DNA of 64,000 bases. Origin: Ischnura elegans. Its lineage: Eukaryota > Arthropoda > Insecta > Odonata > Coenagrionidae. This document shows positions 11,801-23,800 of the stretch, piece by piece; the stretch's first letter is position 1, and every line of letters starts with the position of its first letter. Both the position numbers and the translations under genes were made by a program. The notes under the pieces are model-generated. The model had not been told where the DNA came from. It was given only the letters and a program-made list of their open reading frames with translations, and did not search any database. The stretch is taken from assembly GCF_921293095.1 (NCBI RefSeq), contig NC_060258.1, positions 8,694,607-8,758,606 of the forward strand. The letters are read 5' to 3'.

Positions 11801-14800
11801 GGGGGTTTTGGGGGATAAAATTCCCCCTCACCTCATAGAAGTTTTTAAATTCTGGCGTAGGTTTCCGCGGCGTTGCTCATGGTCAGTGCTGATTTTTGGG
11901 TTCCTCAGCCGCGTTGGTTGTTTTTTCGTCAGCTTCGATGTGGTATCGCTCTTCACCAACGTGCCCATTGCAGATTCCGTGGACATAGTGAAGAAGCTGA
12001 CCAGCTCTGGCATCCCGAAGGACTTCCCCAAGCTTGTGGAGCATTGCCTGAAAAACACCTGCTTTCTGTGGAATGGCAGTTTCTATGAGTAAACAGACGG
12101 AGCAGCGATGGGATCGCCCCTGTCCCCTGTGATGGCCAACCTCTTCATGGAGGACTTTGAGGCGAAAGCTATCGAGACATATCAGAAGAAACCCAAGTTG
12201 TGGCTGCGGTATGTAGATGACACATTCGTCGTATGGCCACATGGTGCAGAAGAGCTTGACAAATTCCTTTGTCATCTCAATTAGCAACACCCAAGAATCC
12301 AGTTTACCATGGAGAAGGAAGGTGAAAAGGGCGCACTCACGACCATCCGAGCAACGCCAGGAGGAGGAATTGACCAAGCCCAACGCACGACTGACTATCC
12401 CTTACATTGCGGGAGTATCGGAAAGAATTTCAAGGATCCTGAGAAAACACAACGTGGTCACAAGGTACAATTGCGTGACCAAGATCCACAACCTAGTACC
12501 TGGACTGAAAGACAACATTCCACAAGACTTATGTGAAGGTGTCTACAAAGTGCTTACATAGGAGAGGCATGCCGAGGAATGGCGACCAGGATAAAAGAAC
12601 ATGCAAGAGCCACAAAACAGAAGCAGCTCCACCTGTCGGCCATTGCAGAACACGCGCAGAGTGAGGCAGGTCACAGTATAGACTTCGAAGGAACGAAGAT
12701 GGTGGCCAAGGAGAATCGCTACTATCCAAGGCTGATCAGGGAAGCGTTGGAAATACACAAAAACAATAATTTCAACCGAGACCAAGGCTATCCAATCAGC
12801 AATGTTTGGAAGAGGGTATTGACCAAACAGCGTCCGGCAGGCAGCGGGACCGAGCCATATAAGGCGGCCAAAAACGAGAACTTCTCACCTTCGACCTGAA
12901 GACGGGAGCAGGATGGCTCCCGAAACTGTTGTCATCCGAAAACAACCAACGAGGCCGAGGAACCGAAAATCAGCACTGATCAGAAATTTTTAAGTTTAAT
13001 CCATTTTATTTAAATGGGTTGATATTGCTAATACAATGGTGTAAGGATGAATAAAATATTCCTCAGAAAGCCGTAACACTCACTGTTTTAAACCATTTGT
13101 CTTTAAAATTTCACAATTTATTAATCTCGTACCTATCGCTTATCCTGGTGGGTATACTATATCCCCATACACTCCGGTATTAGTTGCACCTAATCCCCCC
13201 CCCCAGCCTTAATTCCTAGCTACGCCCCTGCCTATCACTAAAACCTTCCTATAGTGGACCTTCATGCATCAAATTGCCCAAATTTTGGTCCCCTCCATTA
13301 CGATGTAAAGAGGTTTTGCTGTACAGGCGGTCCTCGACTTTCGTACAATTCGCACTTTCGTACGTTCAAAGTTGACACCTTTTACTCGACTTTCGTACGC
13401 TAAATTTGGACTTTCAGACGTTGGTCTGTAATTTTCTTAAAATTCCCGCTATGTTTATTGCGCATCCCAACATTCAATTGTTTCAAATTGCAGTATCGGC
13501 AGTATATGCGAACAATACGAACGTATTTAATGAAGAGAATTGTTGGTAATTGACTCTGATCTAGGTGATTTATTTGGGAGAGAGACTGCCTGCTATAGGC
13601 TCCTTTATCAAGAGAAGAAGAAAGCCTTCATTGAAGATATTTTTCAAAAGAAGTTGACTAGACATCATCGAATAGCTTTCAATAAAACTAGTAAGACCTT
13701 CTTTCTAATTGTGTTTTTTTCGTTTGAGTGCTGTTTAATCATGTAAACCTTCAGCAACGATATTGCACAAAATATCACCTGAATTCCGTTTGTCTTTTTT
13801 GAATAACATGCGGAATATACGCGATCACGAATGTCACCTGCCAAATATCGAATTTTGGTGTAAAAATTAAAAGGTATCCAGAGTGTGGGTTCAACGAATA
13901 CATTTTGTTATGCTACTTGATATGTCCTTTTATTTATAGTGGACGTAATAAGTGGAATGTCAACTTAAACGCCAAGAGGAAGTTTCACTCGATAGCCAAC
14001 GGAGTTCTTGTTTTTTAAACTTTTATTTGCATTTTCTGGGTATTTTCGAAATAAATTAGATGATTTGAGGAGTTTTATTAACATATTATTAAAATTAAGT
14101 CAATTGAAATGAATTCCGTGAAAAAAAAGGTTTTAGTACGTAAATTCCGCTCTTTTGGAACGTAACCCCTAATTAGTACGGAAGTCAATGGTTCGACTTT
14201 CGTACATTCGACTTTCGTACAAGTTTTCGGGAACGCATTGTGTACGAAAGTCGGGGACCGCCTGTAATTCCGTCACAAGTGGAATTGCCCAACTATATTG
14301 CAGATAAGAATTGGCTTACGCTCGTATTTAACTCTTCCTTTGCTTCTTTTTAGGTGGTGGTAATCCTGTGGTTGACATACCAGAGCCGAGTTCGGGTGTC
14401 CATTTGATGGAGAATCAGACTAGTGTAACTACGGGACAATTACTTGGCTTGGGGGACAACGTGATTGCCGAATCATCGACGACCTCAGCCCAGCTGTATG
14501 CATCACTTTTTGGCAGCATCCCCAAGGTCTTTCCCAACAATGAATCCGCAACGTCCACGCTCGGCATGGAACCAGTTCTTGTTGCCCCTGTGTGCGAAAT
14601 GAGTGGGCCGCAACAGTCTCTGACTGAACCCATGGCCATCGACATTGTTGTGCCTGCCCCTGCGAAGAATGTTGTCCCAGAAATTCCTCCAAATGTGTCT
14701 TCATCTGCCTCTGTTTCACCCGCCCAGCGTGGTCGTAATGTTCCAGGTAGTGAAACCAGTGGTTCTACTACCACTGTCTCAACCTGTGCTTCGGACAGTG

Positions 14801-17800
14801 CTGTGATCCATGACAGTGGTGTGAAGTGTCTTGATGAAATCAACCGAGGTACCGTGGTGCGTCCTTGTGGAACCCCAGCTGAGAAAACTGTTGAAAGTTC
14901 CAGCTTGGCAAAGTGGAGGGAGGATATTCGTGATGCTGTCGCTAATTCGGCTGACGATCACCATTTGTTTTCAATACCAGGCAGCGATTTTGCCCACGAT
15001 GCTCAGGTTGAAGGTGTGGAAAATGTGGTGGACCGGGACAGTACCCCTGATGAACACGTGGGCATTACAGAGCCCGATGCTGGCGACGATGATTCGAGCC
15101 GGGACTCTATATTCAGCCATTACATAGCGGGGGCTTCTCCGCCGCCTGAGAAAACAAGGACAATCGATGGGGTAGCCGTGGAACTGCTGGCCAAGACATT
15201 GTTGGCAGGGTACGCAGATGTTTCGGTTGTGCCAGTCTCGGATCCATACTACCGGTATAAATTGTGCCGGCTGTGCTTCAGAGCTGGAAAGGAGATGACG
15301 ATGATATTTGGAGGTGTGTTCACGGACTACAGCCTCAAGGATGCCATAGAAGACATGATCCGATTCCAGGTGAGGTGTCTTCTGTATACATTCGAGTATA
15401 TTTGGGTTTTATCTCCTTAAAAATGCGTTTAGAAATACAACAGACTCTCGATTATCCGGCTCCAGGTTATCCGGTTTTCAGATTATCCGTGCATGATTTT
15501 CAATCTCGCTCAATTTTTCCAGCGATCTTTATGGAAAAATAAAATTGTACACAAAATTATCGAAATTATTGCGTTAACGCTAGAATACAACCCACCTATC
15601 ATTTCTGTCATAATTCCCTACGTAAAACAGAAGCGATCGTGTGCTACCTGCATTCGCGGGAACACCGTGTTAGTGTTTACCAAGCCTCGCAGTGCACAAC
15701 CCCGCTCCGTGGTCACGGATACAAGTCCCGCAGCAGTTGCAACCCGGGCAACTTGTGCGAGACGCGACAATGTGGCTTGGTGCCTGAAAATCTTGTTTCC
15801 GACGTCGGACAGTGGTTATGAAACATTCATGCAAACCTAATTTCTGTATCTGTGATCACAAAGCCACGGATGTGTGGTTTTCGAAATGCTTACAAGGAGC
15901 ATTAATAATACGAGTACAAGCATGTTATCCCCGCTAAAAAGATAGCGAACTAGCAAAGAAAGTTCTCAATGAGTACGGGAAGCACTCGGAAATAGCAGAA
16001 TAACGTCAAAAATAATAATATCTTGTGTAATATTTCTAACCCTGCCGTGTGAACAGCTGTGAAATATACAAGAATTGCCATGAGAAAAAATTCCCCTGGA
16101 CCGGGAATCGAACCACGGACCTTTGGCTTTCCGGGCTACTGCGCAGACCACTACGCTATCCAGGTTATTTAATTCCTATGGCAGTTATAACGATTATGGC
16201 TCATGGCACTAGATGTTAGGCCCTCGCGGTCCATCAAGGATAGCAATAAGAGGAAGAAAGGACTTCCAAGAAGCCACAACCGGTTGAGAGCCTCTAACCT
16301 GCGCTAAAGCTGCGCATAGCGGAATATGTAATATGTATTTCTAACCCTGCCGCGTGACCGGCGTTTAAATATACAAGAATTGCCATGAGAAAAAATTTCT
16401 ACATCAAGTGCCATGAGCCTCGGTATAATCGCCATGGAAAGAACCGGGATAGCGTAGTGGTCTGCTCAGTGGCCCGGCTAGCCAAAGGTCCGTGGTTCGA
16501 TTCCCAGTTGAAGGGAATTTTTTCTAGTGGCAATTCTTGTATCGTTAGCCCGGATAATTGGGAGTTTACTGTAATGAATATTTTGACTGGAAGATGGTTG
16601 ATTCGGATCTCCGGCCACACTTCTTCGGTGCACTGTTTTATTAAAAAAATTCTTTATCTCCTGTTTGTGCATTTTTTCCTTTGGAAATTTTCCACTATTA
16701 ACGAAAGAGTGTGAGGATTAATGATGGTGGCGCAATACCTAAATATTTTGATCCATAAAAAATTCTTAAAGTTTGAATTGGAAACATTTTTCGGTCAAAA
16801 AAATTGTTAAATATGAATCCCAAAATCACTGAAAGGTTATGCACCATTTGTGATATATTTTTTTGTCATTATTATCTTAAAGGTATATACTTCAGTCGTC
16901 TGGAGTTAAAATAATGACTTTTTCCTCCTTTCTGTAAATATTTTGGGAGTTCAATAACTAATTAACGTTAGATAACGTTGATGGACCGCGAGGGCCTAAC
17001 ACCTAGTACCATGAGCCTCGGTATAATTGCCATGAGAATTTAAGAACCTGGATAGCGTAGTGGTCTGCGCAGTGGCCCGGAAAGCCAAAGGTCCGTGGTT
17101 CGATTCCCGGTCCAGGGGAATTTTTTCTCATGGCAATTCTTGTATATTTCACCGCCGTTCACGCGGCAGGTTTAGAAATATTTCACATACCGCTTTGCGC
17201 GGCTTTAGCGCAGGTTTGAGGCTCTCAACCGGTTGTGGCTTCTTGGAAGTCCTTTCTCCCTCGCGTTGCCATCCTTGATGGACCGCGAGGGCCTAACACC
17301 TAGTACCATGAGCCTCGGTATAATTGCCATGAGAATTTAAGAACCTGGATAGCGTAGTGGTCTGCGCAGTGGCCCGGAAAGCCAAAGGTCCGTGGTTCGA
17401 TTCCCGGTCCAGGGGAATTTTTTCTCATGGCAATTCTTGTATACTAATACAGCAGTTTTTTTTTCTAAAACAGGGCTTGTTTTGAACATAACTCAAATAC
17501 ACCATGTTAATCCCAGATTTTGCTCGCCAGGCTTAGATTGCTTGAACAATTGAGAATGGATATCTTGAAGAGCAAAACGGAGAACATAATATTAGAGCCA
17601 CACTATATTTCCAGGTCCGATAGAAGCGATAAATTAAGAGAGATGTATTGCCGAACGGATAGATATGGGAATAGGGTGGTTTCCTATTATTTTTTATTGT
17701 CTAAATCGAAAGAATATTACTCCTGGAGTACGTATTTCATGCTTTAAGATTTTTAAATGACAATATCTATTTTTTGCGATTAAATGAAAAGTGAAAAATT

Positions 17801-20800
17801 TCAAGCGCGCAAAAACATGACAGCTAAGTAGGAATGATGGGAAAAGTCCGTGTGACTTATTTCTGGTTTCCGCTGCCGTAGGTGAGGTGATCTTGGGGCG
17901 AGACTTTGAGCGCTATACGACGCAGGATGCTAGCAGGTAGTAGAGTACCCTGCTAGCAGGTAGCACTTGGCTTAAATAAGGATTATTTGTACCTTACCAA
18001 ACGAAGAAAACTTTCCGACCTTAGCCAGTTTTAATAGGTGACTATTAAGAGATGTTTCCCTGAGCTCTGTGCCTCATGCATGCATTGGTAATCTCAAACG
18101 ATGTAAAACTCCTATCTACTCGTATAGAAACTAGATCCCTGTGATATCACGTGGAGTGGAATCGCATGGGCGCCAATCTGGCCTTTTTCAAATGAGGATA
18201 AAATTGACCATTGCCATTCGTCTGAACTAGGATTTCTAAAACCAAATAATTTGTCTATTATGAATACACTAATGGTGGGTAACGAATCGCAGTCAATGCC
18301 TTTCGTTTTCTTTGATGAAGGAAACTACCCTATTCGTTTTTACCCCAAACCATAAAGGACTTTAGTAAATGCTGGTCGTAATTTCCTTTCCGTAAACAAC
18401 TGATGTTCTAACACCCCCTGCCACATGCCTTTTAGGCGGCTTGGGATGTATTATGGAGATATAGAATATTTTAGCTACAAAACTCTATTTCTCAATGTAA
18501 TCTTCAGGGTCATGTAGGATGTAATTGTGTACCATGGATCATGCAGTTTTTTAAATTAAAACTCCCTCTGCTCGATTAGTTCAGATAGCACGAAATTAGC
18601 AGTACGTTGGGGAGTACATTCACGTGATTGCTCATGTGTTTCCTACTCTAAGAGCTAGTGGCATACCCTTTAGTGAGATAATGCATGCTCCAATATTGTT
18701 TAATCATGAGTATAAGCTTATATTTCCCCTAAATTGTGCAATATCTATGTTCCTTGAAAAAGAGCCATTTTTTTCCTGTGACCATGAATGAGTATTTTTT
18801 TTACTGAAAGGAACGTCGGACTCACGATTTTTTTTCATCAGGATCTTTGCTCATACATTAATGCTTACTTTAAACTGAACCATGAGTCTGTATTCGCATG
18901 GCCTTTCCCCGTGGATGCTGGCAATGAAAAATGGTTTAAGCAAGATTTTTTCCAAACTTTATTTTGTTGCAGCTGAAGTACTTCATGCAGTGAATTTTTA
19001 ATGATAATTGTGGAATCATTATGGACCACTTTTCCTTAGAAAAAAAAATCATGCCTTTTCATCTGACAGGAATGGAGTAATGGATGAAAATAAAAATCAC
19101 AATGTGTTGCACGTTGCGGCAATTTAGGGGTCACGCCCAAATTTCAATTGTTCATATTTCATTAACAATCAAAAGTTGGAGGCTAAAATTGTACACAATT
19201 TCTAACTTTACCAGAATGTATGACCATGGCAAGTTTCATGATAATCCGAGTGGGTGGGTGTCATCATCATCATGAGTCAACAATCCTAAGATTGCTTAGA
19301 CGCAACTCTCCGTTTCTCTCTCCTATCCGCTAATCTCTTCATAGCTACACATTTATTCTCTTTTACATCCTTTATAACCTGTCCTATAAAACTCATTCGG
19401 GGCCGTCCCTTGCCCTTTTTCCCTTCCACTTGTCCTTCAACGATTGTCTTCATCAGACCATCGTGCCTCAAAATGTGGCCAACTAAGTTGTCCCTTCTTC
19501 TGCTTAATGTTTTTAGGAGGCTTCTCTTTTCTCCCACTCTCCTTAGCACTTCCTGGTTACTCACACGGTCAATCCATTTTATCTTCATCATTCTAATGCA
19601 TAGCACCACATTTCGAATGCTTCCACTCTTGACTTCTCTGCTGCTGTCAACGTCCAAGGCTCGCTTCCATAGGGAAACATACTCCATATGTAGCATCTGA
19701 TGAATTGTTTCCTTACTTCTATGCTGGTATTTGTGGTGTGTTATTTGCTCAAAATATTGGTTGGTCATCTGGTGGGTGTCATTTGCTCAAAATATTGGTT
19801 GATTGGACATGGAATAACCCGTAAACATTTTATAAGAATTAAGGAATTTTCATGAAAAATCCACTTAACCCATTATAACCCAATGTTGCTTCTAAGCAAC
19901 ATCAAGAATATATAATTTATCAGCTCTCTTTAGGAAATATCTAAGCTACATATTATATTGTGTGGTAAAGTTAGATGACAAAATATTTACCTGCCACGAT
20001 AATTGTGATTGAGTGATAAATTTTCAAGTTTTCATAATGAGAAATCTTGAAATTTTATTGCTTCCAGAAGCAGCTCAGGTTCATAGACCGTTAACACATT
20101 CAATGCTGCTTGGTTTTCCAAAATTTGTCGAAATCGGCCGATAAAGTTAGAAAGAAAAATAGAGCAGATGATGAAACACGCGTTGACCAACGACCGCAAA
20201 GCCGCCGTGCAAAGTGGTATGCGTAATATTTCTCCCTTGCGTTGCCATCCTTGATGGACCGCAAGGGCCAAACACCCAGTATCATGAGCCTCGGTATAAT
20301 AAGATGATAGGAAGGTTTTCGCACAGTAACTTCCGTTCAAATACTTCTTTTTAAAAACGGCGCACACTGGTCGAAAGAGGGAAGCTTGCTGAAGGCCATT
20401 TACACGATCGGAAGGCTCGGAAGTGGATATTAGTTACATACAGGTGAAAGGCTGACCGAGTCCGACCGGCAGTGAACGTCAATTGACGTGCTCCGCACTG
20501 AATGTTTTAAGGAAATTATGACACCAATTTATTAGTTTTTATTATTATTTGCTTGAAAAAATAATGATTTTTTTTAGTTCCATGTCTTTTTCTAATATGA
20601 AAAGGAAAATTTGTTCATAGCTTTTGTTCTGAACTAAATTTACTTTTGATTCTAGGGGGGAGCAGTTGGGTAAGCCCACCTCGTCATGAGTCGGCAGTCC
20701 TAAGATTGATTTGACACAGCTTTGCAATCAACTCTCTTATTTGCATTTTAGTAGCCCCCTCATGTATATATGAATTACATCTCTTTTGAATTCTAAATTA

Positions 20801-23800
20801 CCTGTTCCATGCAACTCATTTGAATAAATATTAAACCCTTCCACTTGGATTAATTTTCCCAATATCGTACTCCTGTTCTCCATTTGTTTTTTCTTTGGTT
20901 CTTTTTCAAATGGTAGGTAGCATAATCTTCTGGGTTCTAGCCATCACCCTTTGAGAATTTTTCGTCTCCAGAAACGTGCTCTGAGAATAATAGGGTGGTT
21001 TCCTATTATTTTTTTATTGCCTTAATCGAAAGATTATTACTCCTGAAGTACGTATTTCACGCTTTTAGATTTTTAAATGACGATATCTATTTTTCGCGAT
21101 GAAATGCAAAGTGAAAATTTTCAAGCGCGCGATCGGATTTAAAAAAATGAGAATATGCTGGATCATGCATTGCTGTATTGCCCAGTTCAACAGTTGCCAT
21201 ACTGTTGACTCGAATCGATACTCGCGAGTAGTTTCCAACTAGACTCGAGGTCAAAAAGTACCACTTGCACATCCCTAATCCATAGTAAAGGATTTTTCCC
21301 TATGCATCACTGGCTATTATTCCACAAATCATCTTTACTTAATCCTTTCGAGACGGCGGAGTTTTCGTGTTAGCATGACTGCTGTACTGAGCCCCAAGTG
21401 ACTCTTCTTTCTCGTGTTACGGAGCATTTTTGGAGGGAATTCGTTAAGATGGGTCTCGATGAACCTTTTTCGACCCCTCCACGCAGGGACTTTGCATTAT
21501 CTCGAACTCCGAGAGTAGTTGTGCTCCCTCCTTTCCGGGTTTACGACCATACCTGCGGCATTGGTTCGCGGTCAACTTATGTATTGCTTATATGTATTTA
21601 ACAAATCGATAATTGTTGCTTGCACGTAAAATACAGACTTTGAATTGAATTCCTCATTTTTTCCTGAGCATTGTCAAATTTTAAACGAAGTTCTAAGGTC
21701 AATATCGACGCACTTAATGCAGCAACAATTTCCATGTTGATGTTAATACATAACTCGAATATAAGTTAATATTTAATGTAGAATTTCATTTAAAAATTTT
21801 AAACGCAGCTCAAAAAGACAAATAATTCAATTCTTAGTTTATTTTTTATGAGAAGTTAACTAATATTTATTTTGAAAACTGACTGGATAAACAATTGTAT
21901 GACCGCTGTCCCTTACCGCTAAGAGGGGTAATAAAAGGCGAGGGGTCAGGGTACCTGCTCCCGGATTTCGAGGGTAAAGCCCAAACCCCGCAGTATTATT
22001 GGGTCCCGAAACAAAGACGATGTAAACCCACGACCGCCCTAAAAGGGGGAGAGCTAGAAAACAAATATTAACGGCTTTCGATCTCCTGGCCAGGAAAATC
22101 TCACACGTAAATATACGCCCGTCGTCTCCTGGGTCAGGAAACGTCCACACGTATATATACGTGTATAGTAGGGAAAAGGTTAAAGCAACAAGTCCGTAAA
22201 AATTTACCATTGTCCCTTCCTTTTCATCGAATGGCTGTTGTGGGAAGGATTTTAGCCAATGTTGCCATGATTACATAATTTAATTTAATTGATCTTCTTT
22301 CTCTGTGTGTTTCAGGTCTCAGCCTCCGATGACTACCCCCAGGGAGTCTGCGAGCATTGCCTCTCGAAACTGACAAAATTCAAGCGCTTCAAAGAGCAAT
22401 TCCGGGAGGCCAAAGAGTTTTTTGATCAGGAACTCAGGAGAAATAACAAAACAGTCGATGAAGGTGGTGGTTTAACATCAAATAAGGTGAGTTTCGTACA
22501 GGGTGGGGCAACATTACTTCCTTTTTTTTAAACTTAATAAAACGCATCGTATGAATCAGAAAATTTTTATTTGGTTTTTAAAATGTAGGTGCATATCTTA
22601 AGTTTTTTTTAATAGTCTTGAAAATCAAATCATGTAGGTGACGTCCTCCATTCTTGATACTTTGAGTGTACCAATTTCTGGTGTTTGTCATGACCTTTTC
22701 AAGCATAGCAGGCATTATGTTGGCAATTTCTTCCTGGATGTTGTTCTTTAAATGTTGTAGGGTCATTGGATGGTTCACATAAACATGGGATTTCAGAAAA
22801 CCCCATGGAAAAAATCACAAGGGGAGAAATTGGGAGATCAGTCTGGCCACTGGGAATTGCCCGTGATTGGGATGAGGTGTTGTGGGAACTGTTCCCTCAA
22901 AGCAGCCATCGATGCTCTTGCAGTGTGTGCTGTTGCACCGTCTTGTTGGAACCAAATGTCCCCCAAGTCCAGCCCATTTAGCCGTGGGGGAAAGAATTCC
23001 TGTAACATTCCTGCTTGGTTGCAATCACAGACCATCGGCTCAAAAAGTAGTCCTCAATCTCAAACACACGCTACTCACTATTCCAACACATCTTGATGAC
23101 TGAACTGTGCCTCGATAAAACTTTATAGCACTGCCTGTCGAAGAAGACCACAAGTGCTGTGCTACGACACCAAACGACGGAATGCCGTGCATTACAAAAA
23201 AGGAAGTTATGCTGCCCCGCACTCAATTAGTGTAATTGATTCGTGCAGTTATTCAAGAATCTAATATCTAATGGGGGATGTGTCAGGTTTACATATGAGG
23301 CATATCTTTTCTTAGAGGAAACATTTATTTACATGCATAGTTAATTTATTTTCACCCTCTTTAAAACAATATCCTGCACATCTTTTATCCATGTTTAATA
23401 CAAAATTAGCCTCTTGCTTCTAGAACCAAGGGCAGTGGGTTCAGGAGGTGTTTGGGCAATTATCAGAGGCTGATTCATAAACAAATTTCATTCATTCATT
23501 CCTTTTCCATCATCATCATCACTGGTCAACAATCCTAGGATTGGTTTGACGCAGCTCTCCACTCTATTCCCCTATCAGCTAATCTTTTCACACCTACGTA
23601 TTTCTTCTCTTTCACATCTCTCTTCACTTGTTCCATATATTTTGCTCGAGGTCTTCCTTTTCCATTCTTGCCTTCCACTTGTCCCTCGACGATTGTCTCC
23701 ATCAGGCCGTCATGTCTCAAGCTGTGGCCCATAAGGTTGTTCCGTCTTCTTGTTAAGGTTTTCATGAGGCTTCTCTTCTCTCGTACTCTTAGATTTTTCG

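Larger units (their letters stand above)
11785..13230. mobile_element. hAT-like MITE carrying a Penelope-like insertion
   Basis: Perfect 8-bp duplication CCTATCAC at 11777-11784 and 13231-13238. Ends CAGTGGCACAGCTAG and CTAGCTACGCCCCTG are inverted. An uninterrupted relative of about 307 bp lies at 58542-58848. The extra 1.1 kb here is the retroelement at about 11862-12985. Confidence 0.82.
11172..13324. mobile_element. Tigger-like element P4 (outer layer of a triple nest)
   Basis: Starts CAGTAATACCTCTATG, ends GTAAAGAGGTTTTGCTG. Second copy at 37399-38458 with the same interior (GGATATGAAAAAATGGTGCC). The copy here is split at 11785-13230 by a hAT-like MITE. The coding frames on it are unrelated to host genes. 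Confidence 0.75.
15441..16571. mobile_element. Tigger-like element P8 with SINE insertions
   Basis: Left end CAGACTCTCGATTATCCGG and right end CCCGGATAATTGGGAGTTTACTG are imperfect inverted repeats. The interior holds two tRNA-derived SINE units of opposite orientation (16095-16164 core and 16380-16545). A partial relative starts near 62149. Confidence 0.6.

Noticed and set aside
11883-12383. 166-aa minus-strand frame
   Set aside because: Antisense shadow of the Penelope-like RT, whose motifs are on the plus strand.
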